A stretch of DNA of 64,000 nucleotides from Streptomyces sp. CMB-StM0423 (GTDB lineage Bacteria > Actinomycetota > Actinomycetes > Streptomycetales > Streptomycetaceae). The notes under the pieces were generated by a model that worked only from the letters and a program-made list of their open reading frames with translations, had not been told where the DNA came from and ran no database searches. Positions within the stretch are counted from its first letter, which is position 1. The number at the start of each line of letters is the position of its first letter. The stretch spans positions 7,965,399-8,029,398 of the forward strand of contig NZ_CP025407.1 of the NCBI RefSeq assembly GCF_002847285.1, given 5' to 3'. Shown here piece by piece: positions 1 through 7,073 of the stretch. Made by a program: the position numbers and the translations under genes.

Positions 1-1
1 C

Positions 2-451
2 GTCGGCCCCCAGACCTGGCAGAGCCTTCTCGGCGAGGGCGGCGGTGACGACGGCGGCGGCTGCGCGGTGCCGGCCGAGCCGGACCCCGAGGTGCTCAAG
101 ACCGTCTACCGGACCGGCATCGAACTCGGCGTCACCGACCGGGTGATGCTCGCAGGCTTCGAGGCAGGAGTGGTCGAGTCCAACATGAACAACCTGGACT
201 GCGGTGACCGCGACTCGCTCGGGGTGTTCCAGCAGCGCCCGTCGCAGGGCTGGGGCACGCCGGAGCAGATCATGAACGTGTCGTACGCGTCCAACGCGTT
301 CTTCACCCCCGCCATCAAGGTGGCGGCGAACAACCCGGGCATGTCCGCGGGCCAGGTCGCGCAGAGCGTCCAGGTCTCGGCCTACCCGGACCGCTACGAC
401 GCGGTCGAGGCCACCGCACTCGCGCTCATCGAACGCGCCAAGGGGCTCTAG
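2..451 (+). CDS. Peptidoglycan-binding lysozyme-like protein, C-terminal part
   Basis: The gene enters from outside the window; its frame is open from base 2, so only the last 149 residues or so are visible. The first residues (VGPQTWQSLLG) match the end of a PG_binding_1 repeat. A Gly/Asp-rich linker follows, then a domain with MLAGFEAGVVESNMNN and SLGVFQQRPSQGWG. That pattern is typical of secreted actinobacterial lysozyme- or transglycosylase-like domains, with the Glu of VVES as candidate catalytic acid. Likely an exported cell-wall hydrolase. The signal peptide and start lie upstream, so the exact family cannot be fixed. Confidence 0.6.
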   Translation, partial: VGPQTWQSLLGEGGGDDGGGCAVPAEPDPEVLKTVYRTGIELGVTDRVMLAGFEAGVVESNMNNLDCGDRDSLGVFQQRPSQGWGTPEQIMNVSYASNAFFTPAIKVAANNPGMSAGQVAQSVQVSAYPDRYDAVEATALALIERAKGL

Positions 452-492
452 GCAGTGTCCGCGAAGCGGGTTGGTGCGAAGGTCTGTGTGTG

Positions 493-615
493 GTGCGTCG
501 TCATGAGTTGACCCAGGCGTGGGCGGTGATTCAGCCGTTGCTGGTTCCTTCGCGGACGGGTCGTCCGGGTAGTGCAGGCCGGGTGAGGCGAGCGGGCGGC
601 CCCGCGAAGGGCTGA
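493..615 (+). pseudogene. IS5-family transposase N-terminal remnant
   Basis: From a GTG at 493 the frame reads VRRHELTQAWAVIQPLLVPS then RTGRPG. This resembles the first 25 residues of IS5-family transposases (RRHELTDEAWAVIEPLLP, GRP). Similarity ends after about 565 and the frame stops near 615. No DDE residues remain, so this is a stub of an old insertion. It lacks the HTH core and is not expected to be functional. Confidence 0.45.
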
Positions 616-659
616 CCACGAACGTCCACCCGGCCTGCGACGGGCGGCCCCCGCGGGTG

Positions 660-1012
660 TCACGGCTCGATCAGGCCGACCTGATGGCGTTGCGGGTGAG
701 TTCGAGGCGGTCGCGCAGGGCCAGTTTCTGGAGCAGGTCGGCCCGGTGGCGTTCGACGGTCTTGATGCTGATGACGAACATGCCGGCGATCGCCTGCGAG
801 GTGGGCCCCTCGGCGACCAGCGTGAGAATCTCCTCTTCGCGGATGGTCAGGGCCCGGGACTGAGTGTCCTCGTTCGACGCGGAGGTTTGCAGGAAGTTGG
901 CATGGCGATGTCGAGGATGGCCAGGTCGGGAGGGCCGGCGCGGGCCGGCTTGATTGGCTCGGCGCCGTCGCCGGCTTCGGCTACCACGGCCAGATCCCGC
1001 CTGGCATCGGAG
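660..1012 (-). pseudogene. NarL/LuxR-family response regulator, frameshifted and deleted
   Basis: The reverse strand carries an excellent GerE/LuxR helix-turn-helix (LTIREEEILTLVAEGPTSQA, then SIKTVERHRADLLQKL) at about 690-850. Just upstream, in a different frame, is a receiver-domain piece (VVAEAGDGAEPIKPARAG, PPDLAILDIAMPT) at about 890-1010. The receiver's second half is missing. The usual C-terminus GLIEP-stop also lies in another frame (ending at 660) from the HTH. So there is an internal deletion plus at least two frame changes. No sensor kinase is adjacent. Confidence 0.7.
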
Positions 1013-1038
1013 CACGTGTCACCTCCGGAGGGCCGGAA

Positions 1039-3855
1039 TCACATGGGGCGGCCTCCGATGTTGATTTCCGCCGCGCCGGCGAAGGCGTTGCCTGCCTGGG
1101 AGTTGGTGCCTGTCAGGCGTACGTACCGGCCGCCCGTGGCGCTGAACTCCACGTTCTGCGGAGTGAGTGCTGTGGTGAAGGAGCCGGTCGCCGCCTGGGA
1201 CCAGGTGGTGCCGTCGGCGCTCACCTCGATCCGGTAGTCCTTGATCCGGCCGTTGAAGCCGTTCTGCCGCTGCGTGTACTGCAGGCCGGTGACGTCGTAC
1301 TGCTTGCCCAGGTCCACCGTGATGTGGTGAGGGAAGGCCGAGGTCGCGTTGTACCACTCGGTGTGCCAGATGGTGTCGAGGTCTCCGTCGATGGCGTTGA
1401 CCGCGGCGCCGTTCTCGCCGACGGTCTCCTCGCTGTCGACGTCATGCACGCGCAGCGTGGACTGGTCGATGCGATCCGGCAGCGGTCGCACCGAGGAGGT
1501 CACCGAGACCGTGTCGTGCGCCGACCGTTCGCCCTGGACGGCGCTGATCGTCTGCTCACCGTGGACGGTCGTCGCCGGTATGACGCCGTGCCGGTCGAAG
1601 CGACCGGCCGTGTCGGCGCGCACGGTGTAGAGCGACTTGCCGTCGATACGGATGTCGACATAGCCGGGCGCGAAACCGGTCAGCTTCAGCGGGACCCAGG
1701 TACCGGCCTTCACGTCGGACGGGACCGAGATCGCGGGAGCCGAGGCGGTGCGCTCCCCGGTGTCCGGGACGTCGGCCAGCCTGACCCGGACGAACACCTC
1801 GTCGCCCGCCGATGTCTTCAGCGTGCACGCCGTGTCCTTGGCGAACGCCGCCTGCACACCCGCGGTGTAGACACCGGCGGCGTGCAGGGAATCGCGTGGC
1901 CGGCTCTGGCTGAACGTCACCGGCAGCACCCGGTTTCCGCACGTCGCCGTAGCGGTCAGCGGCTCGGTCAGGGCGCTGGCGGAAGCGGGGTCACCGTCGG
2001 TCGACACGGTGTCCGGAACAATCTTCGTACCGTCCTCGGAGACCTTGGTCCCGGGAGCGGCGACCTGGCCCAGCTCGACGCGCGTCGTCACCCCCCGTGG
2101 CGCGGTCGCGTCGGTACCGGCGACGGTGGCGGCCCACCGGGCACCGGGGCTCTCGTAGAAATCCTCGCCGGCCACGGTGAGGTACGGGCCGAGCCGGGCG
2201 AGACGTTCACCGAAGTCGGCGACGTCCTTCTGGTCCGCGGCTGTCCACCCGGTTTCCAGGATCGCGGCGGCTCGCGGCAGAGTGAGGAAGTCCGCCTGGT
2301 CGCTGCCGCGCACCGTCTCCGACCACAGCGCGCCCTCGACTCCCAGCACACCCGACTCGGGGATGCCGCCGCTGACCGTCGTCGTCGGGTCCCAGTTGTA
2401 GTAGCGCTGGAAGTCGCAGGTGCCGCTGCAGGCCCAGGACAGGCCGATCGGGGTTTCGCCAGTGTACTTCTGGTCCAGGTACGCACCGCCCGCGGCGGAG
2501 ACCACGGCCTTGCCGCCCTTGGAGATGAAGTCGCGCACCCAGTCGCCGCTGCCGACCCAGTACTGCACGACCGATCCGTCCCAGAACCCCTGCCCCTGGG
2601 ACAGCCCGGCCTCGGCGTACTCCGACCAGCCCACCGTCTCCACGCCGGTCGCGGCCTTGATGTCGGGGACGGCGCGGGAGATGAAGTCGACGTAGCGCTC
2701 GTGCCCCATGGCATGGGACTCGTCGCCGCCGAGGTGCACGTACGGGCCCCCGGTCATCTCGGCGAGCTGCCGGAAGACATGCTTGACGAAGGTGTACGTG
2801 AGCTCGTGCTGCTCGTCCAGGGCGGAGTACCCCACGCTGCCGGTCCCGTTCCAGTCGACCACCCCGGTGCCGGGGTCGCGCGCCGGGAGCGAGCGGTCCG
2901 TGTTCAACTGCGGGATCGCGTGCAGGGCCGCGTTGGTGTGGCCGGGGACGTCCACCTCGGGGACGACGGTGACGAACCGCTCCTCGGCGTACGCGACGAT
3001 GTCACGGTACTGCTCCTGCGTGTAGTAGCCGCTACGGCCCAGCTCCTTGCGGTAGCCCTCCCGGTTCATCGCGGTCTTGCCCGACTCGCGATGCAGATCG
3101 CGGTAGTCGATCGGATCACCCGGTTCCTTGCCCTCGTTGGTGATCTCGATCCGCCAGCCCTGGTCGTCGGCGAGGTGCAGGTGCAGCACGTTCATCTTCA
3201 GCCGGGACAGGGTGTCGATGTGGTCCTTGACCTCCTCGACCTCCTGGAACGACCGGGCCACGTCGAGCATGACACCGCGGTAGGAGAAGCGCGGTGCGTC
3301 CTCGATATGAGTGGCGGGTACGCGCCAGTCGGTGACGACCGGCCGCGGCGAACCGGCCCACGCCGGCAGGAGCTGACGCAGAGTCTGCACGCCGTTGAAC
3401 GCGCCGTGCGCGGTGCGGGCGGTGATGGTGACGCCTGTGCGGTCCACGTCCAGGACGTACGACTCCGGGGTGGGCGCGGCGCCCTTGACGGTGTACTCGG
3501 CCGTCGAGTCCACCGTGATATGGATGCCGACGCCCTGGTCGTGCACCGGCACCCGGAACCCGGTCGCGCGGCGCAACTGCTCCGCGAGCTGCTCCCCGAC
3601 GCGGGCGGCCTTGCCGCGGGCGACGATCTGGAGGGAGGGACGAAGGACGAACGGCTCTTCATCGGCATCCTGTTGAAGGACGGCAGGACGAGGAATGAGC
3701 GCAGTGCCGCCGAGCTTGGCGGACGAGTCCTGCTCGGCACCGGCCGACGGGGCCCCCGCCAGCCCGACCAGGGCTGTCAGGATCGCCGCGACCAGCAGAT
3801 GGGGCTTACCTCGTGGGGACAGCAACGAACGTCTCGTCCGCTTCCGCAACTGCAT
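1039..3855 (-). CDS. Secreted GH20 beta-N-acetylhexosaminidase with C-terminal CBM32-like domain
   Basis: 938 residues. The ATG is preceded by AGGGAG. A signal peptide (about 1-40) ends near GAPSAGAEQ. A GH20b-type N-domain (about 50-180) precedes the (beta/alpha)8 catalytic domain (about 190-540). That domain holds the HLGGDE motif near residue 376, whose Asp-Glu pair is the oxazoline-stabilising and acid catalyst of GH20, plus VVPEVDVPGHTNAAL and the substrate-pocket Trp segments. The C-terminal 140 residues form an F5/8 type C (CBM32) domain (AIDGDLDTIWHTEW, HHITVDLG). It should remove terminal GlcNAc/GalNAc outside the cell. It is the distal gene of a same-strand glycosidase run. The 2.5-kb open frame on the other strand is a codon-bias shadow. 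Confidence 0.93.
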   Translation of the reverse strand: MQLRKRTRRSLLSPRGKPHLLVAAILTALVGLAGAPSAGAEQDSSAKLGGTALIPRPAVLQQDADEEPFVLRPSLQIVARGKAARVGEQLAEQLRRATGFRVPVHDQGVGIHITVDSTAEYTVKGAAPTPESYVLDVDRTGVTITARTAHGAFNGVQTLRQLLPAWAGSPRPVVTDWRVPATHIEDAPRFSYRGVMLDVARSFQEVEEVKDHIDTLSRLKMNVLHLHLADDQGWRIEITNEGKEPGDPIDYRDLHRESGKTAMNREGYRKELGRSGYYTQEQYRDIVAYAEERFVTVVPEVDVPGHTNAALHAIPQLNTDRSLPARDPGTGVVDWNGTGSVGYSALDEQHELTYTFVKHVFRQLAEMTGGPYVHLGGDESHAMGHERYVDFISRAVPDIKAATGVETVGWSEYAEAGLSQGQGFWDGSVVQYWVGSGDWVRDFISKGGKAVVSAAGGAYLDQKYTGETPIGLSWACSGTCDFQRYYNWDPTTTVSGGIPESGVLGVEGALWSETVRGSDQADFLTLPRAAAILETGWTAADQKDVADFGERLARLGPYLTVAGEDFYESPGARWAATVAGTDATAPRGVTTRVELGQVAAPGTKVSEDGTKIVPDTVSTDGDPASASALTEPLTATATCGNRVLPVTFSQSRPRDSLHAAGVYTAGVQAAFAKDTACTLKTSAGDEVFVRVRLADVPDTGERTASAPAISVPSDVKAGTWVPLKLTGFAPGYVDIRIDGKSLYTVRADTAGRFDRHGVIPATTVHGEQTISAVQGERSAHDTVSVTSSVRPLPDRIDQSTLRVHDVDSEETVGENGAAVNAIDGDLDTIWHTEWYNATSAFPHHITVDLGKQYDVTGLQYTQRQNGFNGRIKDYRIEVSADGTTWSQAATGSFTTALTPQNVEFSATGGRYVRLTGTNSQAGNAFAGAAEINIGGRPM

Positions 3856-4024
3856 GGGAACTCCCTATCGATGGACAGGTAAGTGCGCGATCACACAAGT
3901 GGAGTGCTTACTTCTGGCATCTCGAGCGCTGTAGGAGAGGGTTCCGAAGTGATCTGGTCCCTTGAGAACGGTGGCCGCCCTGCAGTGGCGCTGAGCCGGC
4001 GAGTGGGCGGGGAGAGGCCCGGAC

Positions 4025-4054
4025 CGTCCTGTCCGCCGTCCGGTGGACAGGACG
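4025..4054 (-). terminator. Stem-loop downstream of the NEW3-domain gene
   Basis: A perfect 10-bp stem (CGTCCTGTCC with GGACAGGACG) has a 10-nt loop. It starts 42 nt after the stop of the gene at 4096. There is no U-tract, as is usual for streptomycete terminators. It separates that gene from the downstream GH20 gene. Confidence 0.55.
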
Positions 4055-4095
4055 AGTCCGGCTTCAGCAGTGGTTCGGATGCTGCTCGTGGTGCT

Positions 4096-5094
4096 TCAGG
4101 GAGCGATGGCCATGGCGAAGACGTGGATGCCGCCCTGCCCCGGCAGCACCACCAGATCCACCGTCTTGCCCGCCTGGAGCGGCACGGAATGGGCGAAGAC
4201 GCTGTACGTGACGCCCGCGTTGCCGTACCCGTCCTGCCGGTTGCGGCCGTTCGACGCGGCTATCTGGGTCGCGCCGTGGTCGGTGACGTTCTGGAACGAC
4301 CAGTTGGGGAAGCCGAAGCTGCCGGCGCTGCTCGTGCCGTCGGTGTAGAAGACCCGGGCGGTGCCCACCGCGTTGTTGCCGACCCCCGAGCCGAGGAAGA
4401 CCAGCCTACTGCCGGATCCTCTGAGGGAGATCGCCTGGCCGCCGCTGGACACGTTGTCCTTGGCCCCCGGCGGGACGTCCGGCCAGGTCAGCTCGGCGCC
4501 GAGAGCGGCGACGGACGCGCCCGGGCTCAGGCCCACGTCGGCGAGCTTCTGGGCGGAGAAGCTGTTGCCGCCGCCGTCGAAGTCGCCTGGCGCGGTGTTC
4601 GATTCATCGGTGACGCCGACGTTGTTGTACGCCGCCGCGAGAGTGGGCAGCGGCTCGCCACGTCGCTCCGTGCGAGTGACGGTGGCGCGGGCGAGGCCGT
4701 CGCCGCCCTCGTACAGCGCGGTCGCGGTGAAGTTGAGCAGTTGGAAGCCGGAGGCCGGTGCCGGGACCAGCAGTTCGAAGGTCACGGTTGCCTGGGAGTT
4801 CGGGGCGATGCCGCCCTTGACGGTCAGCACCTCCGGCTCCACCACCCAGCCGACCGGCCCGGAGAAGCTCACCCGCACGTCACGCAGTCGCTTGGGGGCG
4901 GTGTTGCGGACGGTGACGGTGACGGTGGTGACGGCCGGTCCGTCGAGGTCGAGGGGAGAGATGGTGACTTCGGTCTGCGCGTCGGCGGCGCGGGCGGCAC
5001 CCGCGAGGACGGTCGCGGGCAGCAGCACGGCCCCCGCTCCGGCCACGGCGAAGGATCTTCGGGACAGGGCGGCGCGGGATGGCTCTATCGGCAT
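4096..5094 (-). CDS. Tat-exported NEW3-domain protein, non-catalytic accessory
   Basis: 332 residues. The ATG follows GGAGGAGAGG. The N-terminus has a twin-arginine signal (SRRSFAVAGAGAVLLPA). Residues 45-140 fit a NEW3 domain (alpha-galactosidase-associated; TVTVRNTAPKRLRDVRVSFS, GWVVEPEV). Residues 150-330 form a beta-rich module seen at the C-termini of several actinobacterial glycosidases (GDFDGGGNSFSAQKLADVG, TDGTS, DGYGNAGVTYSVFAHSVPL). No catalytic domain is present. It probably binds carbohydrate or the cell surface alongside the neighbouring hexosaminidases. It lies 56 nt after the GH109 gene and is probably co-transcribed. The function is inferred from domains only. Confidence 0.75.
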   Translation of the reverse strand: MPIEPSRAALSRRSFAVAGAGAVLLPATVLAGAARAADAQTEVTISPLDLDGPAVTTVTVTVRNTAPKRLRDVRVSFSGPVGWVVEPEVLTVKGGIAPNSQATVTFELLVPAPASGFQLLNFTATALYEGGDGLARATVTRTERRGEPLPTLAAAYNNVGVTDESNTAPGDFDGGGNSFSAQKLADVGLSPGASVAALGAELTWPDVPPGAKDNVSSGGQAISLRGSGSRLVFLGSGVGNNAVGTARVFYTDGTSSAGSFGFPNWSFQNVTDHGATQIAASNGRNRQDGYGNAGVTYSVFAHSVPLQAGKTVDLVVLPGQGGIHVFAMAIAP

Positions 5095-5150
5095 GAGCGT
5101 TTCCTCTCCTCCAAGGAGACTGGTTGATGGGGCGAGTGGGCGAGCCCTGC

Positions 5151-6581
5151 TCAGGGCACGGAGGGCATGTCCGACTCGCGCGTGTCGAGACCGAGACGGA
5201 TGTTCACCCAGGAGCCGCGGGTGAAGTCAGGCACCTGGACCGGACGCCCCTTGTTCTCCAGTGACATCACGCTGAGCGGCACCGGTGAGCACCACACCGC
5301 GGCGTCGTACACGTCCATGTCCGGCACCAGGCCGGCACGCATGCACTGGACCGTGCGCCACTGCAGCACGTAGTCCATGCCGCCGTGCCCGCCGTTGTTC
5401 GCGGCGTCGTCGCCGATCTTCTTCCAGAGCCAGTGGTCGTACTCGTCCCGCATCGCCTTGAAGTCCCGCCAGGAATGGCCGCCGTGGTCGGGCTCGACGT
5501 AGACCCGGCCACCGGTCGGAGCCGGACCGGCGTAGTCCTCGAAGATGCCCCGGCTGCCGGCGATCGTGTTGATCCTGCTGTAGGGCCGAGGCGAGCTGAC
5601 GTCGTGCTCGGCCCGGATGATGCGGCCGTCGGCGGTGTCGATCAAGCAGGTGACGAGATCGCCGTTGACGTACGTCTCCTTCCACGCCGGGTGGCCCTCG
5701 GGCACGAACCGGGCTCGGTAGTCGGCCAGTCCCTTGGGCTCGGTGGCCGTGGCGCGCAGGGTGACCATCCGGTCCCCGCGGTTGATGTCCATCGCGGCTG
5801 CGATGGGGGCCAGACCGTGCATCGGGTAGAAGGAGGCGGTCGAGCGCGTGTGCCACAGCCGCCGCCAGGAGTCGGTGTAGTACGTGGTGGAGAACAGCAG
5901 TTCCCGCAGGTCGTGAAGGTAGCCACCGTGGCCGTTGGTGATGTCGCCGAACACGCCGTCATGTGCCATACGCAGCATGGCCAGTTCATTGCGGCCGTAG
6001 GAGACGTTCTCCGAGAGCAACAGATGCCGACGGGTCCGCTCCGAGGTGTTGACCAGATCCCACAGCTCGTCCAGCTCGGTGGCGATGGGCAACTCGACCA
6101 GCACGTGCTTGCCGGCGAGCATCGCGGCCTTGCCCTGCTCGTAGTGGAACTCCCAGGGGGTGGCGATGTAGACGAGGTCGATGTCGTCGCGCTTGAGCAT
6201 CTCCTTGTACGCATCCGGCGAACCGCCGAACTCCAGGGGCCGCGGCTTGCCGTCCGCCTCCAGCCGATCGGCCTTGGCCTTCGCGCGGGGGGCCCGCACG
6301 TCGCAGACTGCGCGCACCACGCATCCGGGCACGGCGGCCCACCCGTCGGCCATCCCGCTTCCGCGGTTGCCGATTCCTATCACCCCGACCCGCACGGTCG
6401 GATAGGCGTCGAAGGGCTGCTTCACCATCGAGGTCTGCCCGGTGGGCCGACCGGGCGTCCCGGCCGTTCCGGCCGTTTCGGCGGCCCTCGCGGTGCCCGC
6501 AGTCCCCAGTGCGGCCATGGCTCCAGTGGCCGCTGCTCCGCCCAGTACTGCCCGTCTTGATACTCCAGATGTTTCCTGCAT
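5151..6581 (-). CDS. GH109-type alpha-N-acetylgalactosaminidase (Gfo/Idh/MocA fold)
   Basis: 476 residues from the ATG at 6581, chosen over an upstream ATG at 6674 because GGGGAG sits just before it and the Tat signal (SRRAVLGGAAATGAM) then starts at residue 8. A Rossmann domain carries VGVIGIGNRGSGMADGW (NAD-binding). The middle has YPMHGLAPIAAAMDINRGD, which closely matches the segment typical of GH109 NagA-like enzymes. These cleave alpha-GalNAc by an NAD-dependent redox mechanism. The C-terminal half contains the substrate-domain HGGMDYVLQW segment. With two GH20 enzymes nearby it points to mucin-type or other GalNAc-containing glycans. A general oxidoreductase is the alternative, but the Tat signal and motif favour GH109. 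Confidence 0.82.
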   Translation of the reverse strand: MQETSGVSRRAVLGGAAATGAMAALGTAGTARAAETAGTAGTPGRPTGQTSMVKQPFDAYPTVRVGVIGIGNRGSGMADGWAAVPGCVVRAVCDVRAPRAKAKADRLEADGKPRPLEFGGSPDAYKEMLKRDDIDLVYIATPWEFHYEQGKAAMLAGKHVLVELPIATELDELWDLVNTSERTRRHLLLSENVSYGRNELAMLRMAHDGVFGDITNGHGGYLHDLRELLFSTTYYTDSWRRLWHTRSTASFYPMHGLAPIAAAMDINRGDRMVTLRATATEPKGLADYRARFVPEGHPAWKETYVNGDLVTCLIDTADGRIIRAEHDVSSPRPYSRINTIAGSRGIFEDYAGPAPTGGRVYVEPDHGGHSWRDFKAMRDEYDHWLWKKIGDDAANNGGHGGMDYVLQWRTVQCMRAGLVPDMDVYDAAVWCSPVPLSVMSLENKGRPVQVPDFTRGSWVNIRLGLDTRESDMPSVP

Positions 6582-6618
6582 GCGTTGCTCCCCGGCTTGG
6601 ACATCGCTGGTGCCCAAG

Positions 6619-6647
6619 AATCTCCCGGAGGCAGAACAGCATGTCAA
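6619..6647 (-). promoter_or_regulatory. Candidate promoter of the GH109 gene
   Basis: The coding strand shows TTGACA (6642-6647) and, after a 17-nt spacer, GAGATT (6619-6624) as a weak -10. The start codon lies about 38 nt further downstream. Confidence 0.4.
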
Positions 6648-6667
6648 GATGTGCGCGAAAGCTGCTT

Positions 6668-6686
6668 CTTTCAAGCAACTTCAAGC
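6668..6686 (-). promoter_or_regulatory. Candidate DeoR operator upstream of the GH109 gene
   Basis: On the coding strand it reads GCTTGAAGTTGCTTGAAAG, with direct repeats TTGAA-N5-TTGAA, 21 nt upstream of the -35. The 11-mer GCTTGAAGTTG recurs exactly in the divergent DeoR/binding-protein promoter region (12766-12784). Confidence 0.45.
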
Positions 6687-6970
6687 AAAGCGTGCGGCGT
6701 TACCGTCCTCAGTTCAGACGGGCGGTGTGATGCGAAGGCCCTGGATTCCGGCGTCACGCGCGACGCCGGAGGCGAAAGGTACCCGCTGCTGTGTCCACGC
6801 TGACGGGACAGCGCCTGGGCCGCCCCAGGCCACCACCGCGCCCCGCCCCTGCCGTCAACGACCTCCGGGTGCGCACGCGCGTGTCCGCGCACGTGCGCCG
6901 CCCGATGCCGGTACTCCGCGCCAGCCGCCCACACCGGGCCTGTCGGCGCGCGCGGTCACCGGAAGCGCCC
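6687..6970. other. Intergenic region without a recognised gene
   Basis: GC-rich sequence between the GH109 promoter and the terminator of the second GH20 gene. Short open frames on both strands show no recognisable domain and no ribosome binding site. I see nothing supported here. Confidence 0.5.
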
Positions 6971-7004
6971 GGCCTTGCGGAGCGCCAGGGCACTCCGCAA
7001 GGCC
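6971..7004 (-). terminator. Strong stem-loop after the second GH20 gene
   Basis: A perfect 12-bp stem (GGCCTTGCGGAG with CTCCGCAAGGCC) has a 10-nt loop. It lies 69 nt past the stop of the gene ending at 7074. It likely terminates the transporter-GH20 transcription unit before the GH109 promoter. Confidence 0.65.
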
Positions 7005-7073
7005 CGGCCGCGCCTCCTAGGCCCCTGGGGACCGCAGCCAGGGGCACAGTCGTTCGAGTTGCCCGCCGGCTGG

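Noticed and set aside
448..663. Open frame on the reverse strand over the IS5 stub
   Set aside because: Arg/Pro/Ala-rich product without ribosome site or domain; the forward frame has transposase similarity instead.
1324..3882. An 852-codon open frame on the forward strand opposite the first GH20 gene
   Set aside because: High GC with codon bias gives long antisense frames; its product is low-complexity with no domain, while the reverse strand has a complete GH20 protein with signal peptide.
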